Below the pieces are notes generated by a model. It had not been told where the DNA came from. It did not search any database and was given only the letters and a program-made list of their open reading frames with translations. From positions 1-10,044 of the forward strand of contig JAAFHJ010000128.1 of NCBI GenBank assembly GCA_013298325.1: DNA of 10,044 nt. The letters are read 5' to 3'. Below are positions 5,301-10,044 of the stretch, one piece after another (position 1 is the first letter of the stretch; the number at the start of each line of letters is the position of its first letter). The position numbers and the translations under genes were made by a program. This DNA comes from Myxococcales bacterium. GTDB lineage: Bacteria > Myxococcota_A > Polyangia > Polyangiales > Polyangiaceae.

Positions 5301-5876
5301 ATGGTTAGCGCCCTCTTCCCCGCCATCAACGTCCCCGGAACCGGCAACCTCTACGCGCGGCTCGTCACCAGCCTCGGCACGATGATCGTGCAGCTCGAAG
5401 AGCACCGCGCCCCGAATACCGTCAAGAATTTCGTCGGTTTGGCGACCGGTACCCAGCCGTACATCCACCCGGCCACCAACAAAGAAATGAGTGGCGTCCC
5501 CTACTACGACGGGACGATCGCCCACCGCGTGATCCCCGACTTCATGATCCAGATGGGCGACCCGGCCGGCACCGGTCGTGGCGGCCCCGGCTACCGCTTC
5601 GCCGACGAATTCCACCCCGAGCTCCGCCACCAGGGCGGCGGCATCCTCTCGATGGCGAACGCCGGCCCCGGCACGAACGGCTCCCAGTTCTTCGTCACCG
5701 AGCGCTCGACGCCCCACCTCGACAACCGCCACTCGGTCTTCGGGAAGGTCATCGTTGGCGCCGACCTCGTCGGCAAGATCGCCCGCGTTCCGACGAGCGC
5801 CGGCGACAAGCCGAAGACCGACGTCGTCCTCCAGAAGGTTGAGATCTTCCGCAGCGAGACGACCCCCACCGCCTGA
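5301..5876 (+). CDS. Cyclophilin-type peptidyl-prolyl cis-trans isomerase
   Basis: A 191-residue enzyme that speeds cis-trans isomerisation of Xaa-Pro bonds during protein folding. One cyclophilin domain fills residues about 17-185. Active-site features are His75-Arg76-Val-Ile-Pro-Asp-Phe81-Met-Ile-Gln84-Met-Gly-Asp, Gly-Gly-Pro-Gly-Tyr (94-98), Met-Ala119-Asn120-Ala-Gly-Pro, Gly-Ser-Gln129-Phe-Phe131, and Pro-His139-Leu-Asp..His144. The Trp of human cyclophilin A (121) is His here, as in many bacterial forms, which usually bind cyclosporin poorly. There is no signal peptide, so it is cytoplasmic. ATG 5301 is preferred. A TTG seven codons upstream is possible, and no clear ribosome site precedes either. 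It stands alone, divergent from the FHA operon, and ends in a strong terminator. Confidence 0.93.
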   Translation: MVSALFPAINVPGTGNLYARLVTSLGTMIVQLEEHRAPNTVKNFVGLATGTQPYIHPATNKEMSGVPYYDGTIAHRVIPDFMIQMGDPAGTGRGGPGYRFADEFHPELRHQGGGILSMANAGPGTNGSQFFVTERSTPHLDNRHSVFGKVIVGADLVGKIARVPTSAGDKPKTDVVLQKVEIFRSETTPTA

Positions 5877-5891
5877 AGCCTTCGGCACGGA

Positions 5892-5931
5892 AAAGCCGCG
5901 AAGCCTCACCCGAGGTTCCGCGGCTTTCTTT
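5892..5931. terminator. Intrinsic terminator after the cyclophilin gene
   Basis: AAAGCCGCG (5892-5900) pairs with CGCGGCTTT (5919-5927). After a small internal loop, CCTC (5904-5907) pairs with GAGG (5912-5915) around ACCC. A T-rich tail follows on the plus strand, and AAAA precedes the stem, so it can also end the converging minus-strand transcript whose last stop is at 5947. Confidence 0.85.
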
Positions 5932-5946
5932 TGTCTTCGTTTCTAA

Positions 5947-6504
5947 CTACTTGGCAGCAGGGACCGGGAACTCAATCGCGGCAACCATGCGTTCGAGGAG
6001 CGTTTTCTGTTCCGGATTCGCCGTCGGGTAGACGTAGACCACCGCGTAGCCGCGCCCCTCTTCGACAAACGAGCAATGCATGGTCGTGTACGCGTTGCCC
6101 ATCGCGGTCATCCCGCCGTCGTGGACGATGCCCGTGCGCCCGGCACATTTCCCGGGACCTTCGTGGGACTGCACGTAATGCATGTCTTTGTAGGAGGCGA
6201 CCTGCGCATCGAAGGTCACCCGGTCGAACTCGGCAACCTCGTCCGCGACGGGGTTCGGAATGGCGAGGACGACGAGCGCTTCATCGGTGGCAAGCGTAAT
6301 GTTTCGCCCCGCTTGCACGCCCGCTTCGTCGATCTTCTTGCCGGCAAACGACGACGGATAGTGAATGACCGCGTAGCCATTCTTGCTCGTCATCGACTGG
6401 GAAAGTGGCTCGTCGATCGGCGCCGTCTTCTTCGCGAGCAGCTTTGAGCAGCCGAGCGTCGGCAGGAGAGTCGCGGCAAGGAATGCCACAAAAAGAGATT
6501 TCAT
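5947..6504 (-). CDS. Small lipoprotein, function unknown
   Basis: A 185-residue protein. The signal peptide (hydrophobic 4-17) ends in Leu-Pro-Thr-Leu-Gly-Cys, so Cys19 is probably lipidated. The mature part is a single alpha/beta domain: Tyr-Ala-Val-Ile-His-Tyr-Pro (44-50), Ala-Leu-Val-Val-Leu-Ala-Ile (76-82), Gly-Tyr-Ala-Val-Val-Tyr-Val-Tyr (152-159) and a C-terminal helix Leu-Leu-Glu-Arg-Met-Val-Ala-Ala-Ile. Cys120 and Cys144 could form a disulfide. The strand pattern faintly recalls the PsbP/DcrB fold, but I cannot assign a family. An ATG three codons upstream (6513) is rejected because AAGGA (6514-6518) abuts it, whereas ATG 6504 has nine-base spacing. It lies downstream of pccB with a 26-bp gap and no terminator, so the two are probably cotranscribed. 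Confidence 0.82.
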   Translation of the reverse strand: MKSLFVAFLAATLLPTLGCSKLLAKKTAPIDEPLSQSMTSKNGYAVIHYPSSFAGKKIDEAGVQAGRNITLATDEALVVLAIPNPVADEVAEFDRVTFDAQVASYKDMHYVQSHEGPGKCAGRTGIVHDGGMTAMGNAYTTMHCSFVEEGRGYAVVYVYPTANPEQKTLLERMVAAIEFPVPAAK

Positions 6505-6530
6505 CGGTGGCATTCCTTCGGCGGAGCGAA

Positions 6531-8084
<1,554 letters not shown>

Positions 8085-8139
8085 GGGGGGCGCTTTTACC
8101 GCGAATTCGGGGCGCTTGTCCCGAGGGATTCGGGGCCGA

Positions 8140-9084
8140 TCAGCGCCCGCCGCCTACGGGGGCCGACGTCGTCGAACCGGCTCCGTAAAAGGAGAGCCCT
8201 TGAGGCGCCGCCGGAATCGTGATTTTCGTGGAAATAAGGGGAGTTCCCGGTGCCGCGGGGAACTTCACTTCAAAGAGATCGCCGTCGGAATCGAAGCCGT
8301 AGACGGCGCCCGCCCAGAAGGCGATCCCCCAGACGCTCGGAAAGCCGATGTCGCCCCACATCGCTTTGAAGGCGCCGGTCTTCGGGTCGACTTCGACGAG
8401 GCAGTCGCCGCAGCGCGTCCCGTTGTAGGAGCCGGTCACGGTGAGGTAGCTAGGACCATTGATGATCGAGACGATATCGCCACTGGAAGCGAGGCCACTC
8501 GGGAGCGCATTCGGCTTTGAAGAAATGCGTGCACCGGTGGTCGGGTCGAACTGAATGTACTCGGAACCGTTGTAGCCGACGAGCCCCTCGCGGGTCGCGT
8601 CGACGGTACCAACCGGGACAAACGAGAGTGAATTCGGGTAGGGGGCGCCCGACTTTCCGAGGAGCGAGCAGGCGCCGGTGGCGATATCGACGCGGTAGAG
8701 GGCGTCGCTCGTGGAGGCGACCATCTTCGAATCTTTGTCGAGGGCGATGTCGATCACCGAGTTGCCACAACCGGTCATCTTGCCGACGACCGTGACCGAC
8801 TTTGTTGTCGGGTCGACCTTGTAGAGCGTGTCGGAACTGTGGCCGAAGACCTGGGCGGGGCCGGTCGGCGCCGCGTCCGGTTGCGACGAAGAACCATCCG
8901 GAATGTCGGGGATGCCGCCGCCGTCGCTGCCGCCGCCATCGACGACCACCGATCCATCGGCACCGGTGGGGCCGGCGTCGAAAGCGCTCCCTTCGTCGTC
9001 ACCCCCGCAGGCGACGGCAGTCGCTGCGAAAAAAGCGAACGCGGAAAAGATCGGGGCAACGAGCGAAAGGGGCACGCGCTTCAT
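8140..9084 (-). CDS. Secreted propeller-like lipoprotein (tandem copy 1)
   Basis: A 314-residue protein. The signal peptide (hydrophobic 6-24) ends in Ala-Thr-Ala-Val-Ala-Cys-Gly-Gly, so Cys26 is the probable lipid site. An Asp/Ser/Gly-rich linker (27-75) tethers a domain from about 78 to 304. That domain has repeats of the type Asp-Thr-Leu-Tyr-Lys-Val-Asp-Pro-Thr-Thr-Lys and Ala-Leu-Tyr-Arg-Val-Asp-Ile-Ala-Thr-Gly, plus Gly-Ile-Ala-Phe-Trp..Val-Tyr-Gly-Phe-Asp. These are typical blades of a beta-propeller (NHL/WD-like). Cys225-x2-Cys228 and Cys106/Cys139 may be disulfides. Ligand and role are unknown. The start is ATG 9084; the open frame continues 39 codons up but the signal peptide fixes the start, though only GAG-type ribosome site bases precede it. 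The next gene upstream is a paralogue. It is 55 bp from pccB with no terminator between. Confidence 0.85.
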   Translation of the reverse strand: MKRVPLSLVAPIFSAFAFFAATAVACGGDDEGSAFDAGPTGADGSVVVDGGGSDGGGIPDIPDGSSSQPDAAPTGPAQVFGHSSDTLYKVDPTTKSVTVVGKMTGCGNSVIDIALDKDSKMVASTSDALYRVDIATGACSLLGKSGAPYPNSLSFVPVGTVDATREGLVGYNGSEYIQFDPTTGARISSKPNALPSGLASSGDIVSIINGPSYLTVTGSYNGTRCGDCLVEVDPKTGAFKAMWGDIGFPSVWGIAFWAGAVYGFDSDGDLFEVKFPAAPGTPLISTKITIPAAPQGLSFYGAGSTTSAPVGGGR

Positions 9085-9164
9085 GGCGTTCGCTCTAGCA
9101 CAATCGCGGAGATGGGACGGAACGGAGACGCTTCTCTGCGCATGCCACGCGACACAAACGAAGA

Positions 9165-9197
9165 ATCGGCCGCCTCTCTTTGAAAGAAGCGGCCGAT
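9165..9197 (-). terminator. Hairpin terminator between the two tandem paralogues
   Basis: ATCGGCCGC (9165-9173) pairs perfectly with GCGGCCGAT (9189-9197), and the loop can pair further (TCTTT with AAAGA). On the minus strand it is followed by a moderately T-rich stretch (TTCTTCGTTTGT). It lies 35 bp after the stop of the upstream paralogue and 80 bp before the start of the downstream one, so the two copies are probably separate transcription units. Just upstream of it, 9207-9218 is a 12-bp palindrome (GGGGCGCGCCCC). Confidence 0.65.
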
Positions 9198-9232
9198 GCA
9201 TGGGAGGGGGCGCGCCCCAATCCTACGGGTGC

Positions 9233-10044
9233 TCAGCGTTCGTCCACGGGGGCGGCCGTGGTCGATCCTGCTCCGAAGAACGACAGGCCAGCCGGGGCGT
9301 TCGGAATGGCGATGTCGGTGACCGTCAGCGTGGTGCCGCCGTTCGTCGGGAATTTGATGCTGAAAAGGTCGCCCGCTTTGTCGAAGCCGTAGACGACGCC
9401 GCCCCAGAAGGCGATGCCGAAGACGCCGCTGTACTGGAAGGGGCCGAAGTTCTTCAGGACGGCGCCGGTGGCCGGGTTGACCTGAACGATGCAGTCGTCG
9501 CAGGTTACCGTCTTTGAGCCGTTCTTGTAGGTCCCTTTGACCGTGAGGTAGGAAGGGCCATTGATGAGCGAAACGATGTCGCCGCTCGAGATGAGGCCGT
9601 CGGGGAGCGCCGGGACGCTGCCACGCCAGACTTCGTTGCCGTTCGACGGGTCGTACTCGATGTAATAGGTGTCGGACCCCTTCACGCCGGGGGTTTGACC
9701 GCCGTAGCCGACGAGCGCTTCGCGGGTCGCGTTGCGGGTGCCGGCCGGGACGAAGGTGAGCGACGTCGGGTACGGGGCGCCGTTCGCGCCGATCTGGGTG
9801 CAGGCGCCGCTCGCCAGGTTGACCTTGTACATCGCCGTCGCCGTGACGCCGACCGCGTTGGAATCTTTGTCGATCGCGAGGTCGAGGAGAGAGCCGTCGC
9901 AGCCGGTCAGCTTGCCAATGACGGTGACCTGCTTCGTGTCGGCATCGAGCTTGTAGAGCGTGTCGCCGCTGTGGCCGAAGACCTGGGGCGGCCCCGACGG
10001 GATCACAGCGCCGTCCGGTTTTCCGGTCGACGTGTCGGGGAGCA
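9233..10044 (-). CDS. Secreted propeller-like protein (tandem copy 2, 5' end missing)
   Basis: The last 269 residues of a gene that runs off the window edge. It is a clear paralogue of the neighbouring lipoprotein, aligning along its whole length at roughly half or more identity by eye. Shared landmarks are Gln-Val-Phe-Gly-His-Ser, Asp-Thr-Leu-Tyr-Lys, Thr-Gly-Cys, Gly-Ala-Pro-Tyr-Pro, Ala-Thr-Arg-Glu, Ser-Ser-Gly-Asp-Ile-Val-Ser, Asn-Gly-Pro-Ser-Tyr-Leu-Thr-Val, Cys-x2-Cys, Gly-Ile-Ala-Phe-Trp and a Gly-Ala-Gly-Ser-Thr-Thr-x-Ala-Pro-Val tail. Copy 2 has extra loop residues near Gly-Gly-Gln-Thr-Pro and before its Cys-x2-Cys. The GTG at 10006 is internal: coding continues upstream through a Pro/Asp/Thr linker like that of copy 1. 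A signal peptide and lipid Cys are expected beyond the edge. Confidence 0.85.
   Translation of the reverse strand, partial: LPDTSTGKPDGAVIPSGPPQVFGHSGDTLYKLDADTKQVTVIGKLTGCDGSLLDLAIDKDSNAVGVTATAMYKVNLASGACTQIGANGAPYPTSLTFVPAGTRNATREALVGYGGQTPGVKGSDTYYIEYDPSNGNEVWRGSVPALPDGLISSGDIVSLINGPSYLTVKGTYKNGSKTVTCDDCIVQVNPATGAVLKNFGPFQYSGVFGIAFWGGVVYGFDKAGDLFSIKFPTNGGTTLTVTDIAIPNAPAGLSFFGAGSTTAAPVDER

Noticed and set aside
8107..8124. Weak TCGGG/CCCGA hairpin between the propeller gene and pccB
   Set aside because: The stem is five or six pairs with no T tract in the minus direction, too weak to call a terminator.
9233..10006. GTG at 10006 as start of the second propeller protein
   Set aside because: The frame is open upstream to the window edge and encodes a Pro/Asp/Thr linker matching the paralogue, so the gene is cut by the edge.

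Overview
The window is GC-rich and densely coded, with short intergenic gaps and no RNA gene, CRISPR array or insertion sequence that I can see. The gene content suggests a myxobacterium, probably of the Polyangia type. The evidence is an AgmX/PglI-type C-terminal domain, a zinc-ribbon/FHA protein with a long Pro-Ala-Val linker, several lipoproteins whose lipobox is followed by Cys-Gly-Gly and Asp/Ser/Gly-rich linkers, and a Cys-rich lipoprotein of the kind common in Polyangiales. This placement is an inference from sequence style, not a search result.

Region 1 (1-2269, plus strand) is the most interesting part. It holds the C-terminal end of a small exported Cys-repeat peptide, then a DUF692/MNIO iron oxidase, then a DUF2063 partner protein. 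This is the layout of the bufferin/Hvf family of copper-binding, ribosomally made and modified peptides. The peptide repeats a Gly-Glu-Lys-Lys-Ser-Cys-Ser unit and appears to carry a lipobox-like Cys. Two stem-loops, the second a textbook intrinsic terminator, separate the precursor from its enzyme gene. The enzyme carries an extra low-complexity insert of about 35-40 residues, and the partner gene starts on TTG within the stop of the enzyme gene.

Region 2 (2288-3529) holds two divergent lipoprotein genes, an AgmX/PglI-domain lipoprotein (minus) and a 14-Cys lipoprotein (plus). They share a 49-bp gap with a perfect inverted repeat. A bidirectional terminator follows the second gene.

Region 3 (3550-5111, minus) is a two-gene operon: a double zinc-ribbon, double-FHA protein followed 7 bp later by a Nudix protein whose Nudix box has lost its Glu-Glu pair. 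An inverted repeat lies just upstream of the operon.

Region 4 (5301-5927, plus) is a cytoplasmic cyclophilin with a strong terminator that also faces the converging gene.

Region 5 (5947-10044, minus) runs, in transcription order: a partial secreted propeller-like lipoprotein cut by the window edge, a hairpin terminator, a tandem paralogue of that lipoprotein, a PccB-type acyl-CoA carboxyltransferase, and a small lipoprotein. Five complete genes encode likely lipoproteins, and both edge-cut genes may encode two more, so this is an envelope-heavy neighbourhood with a few housekeeping genes.
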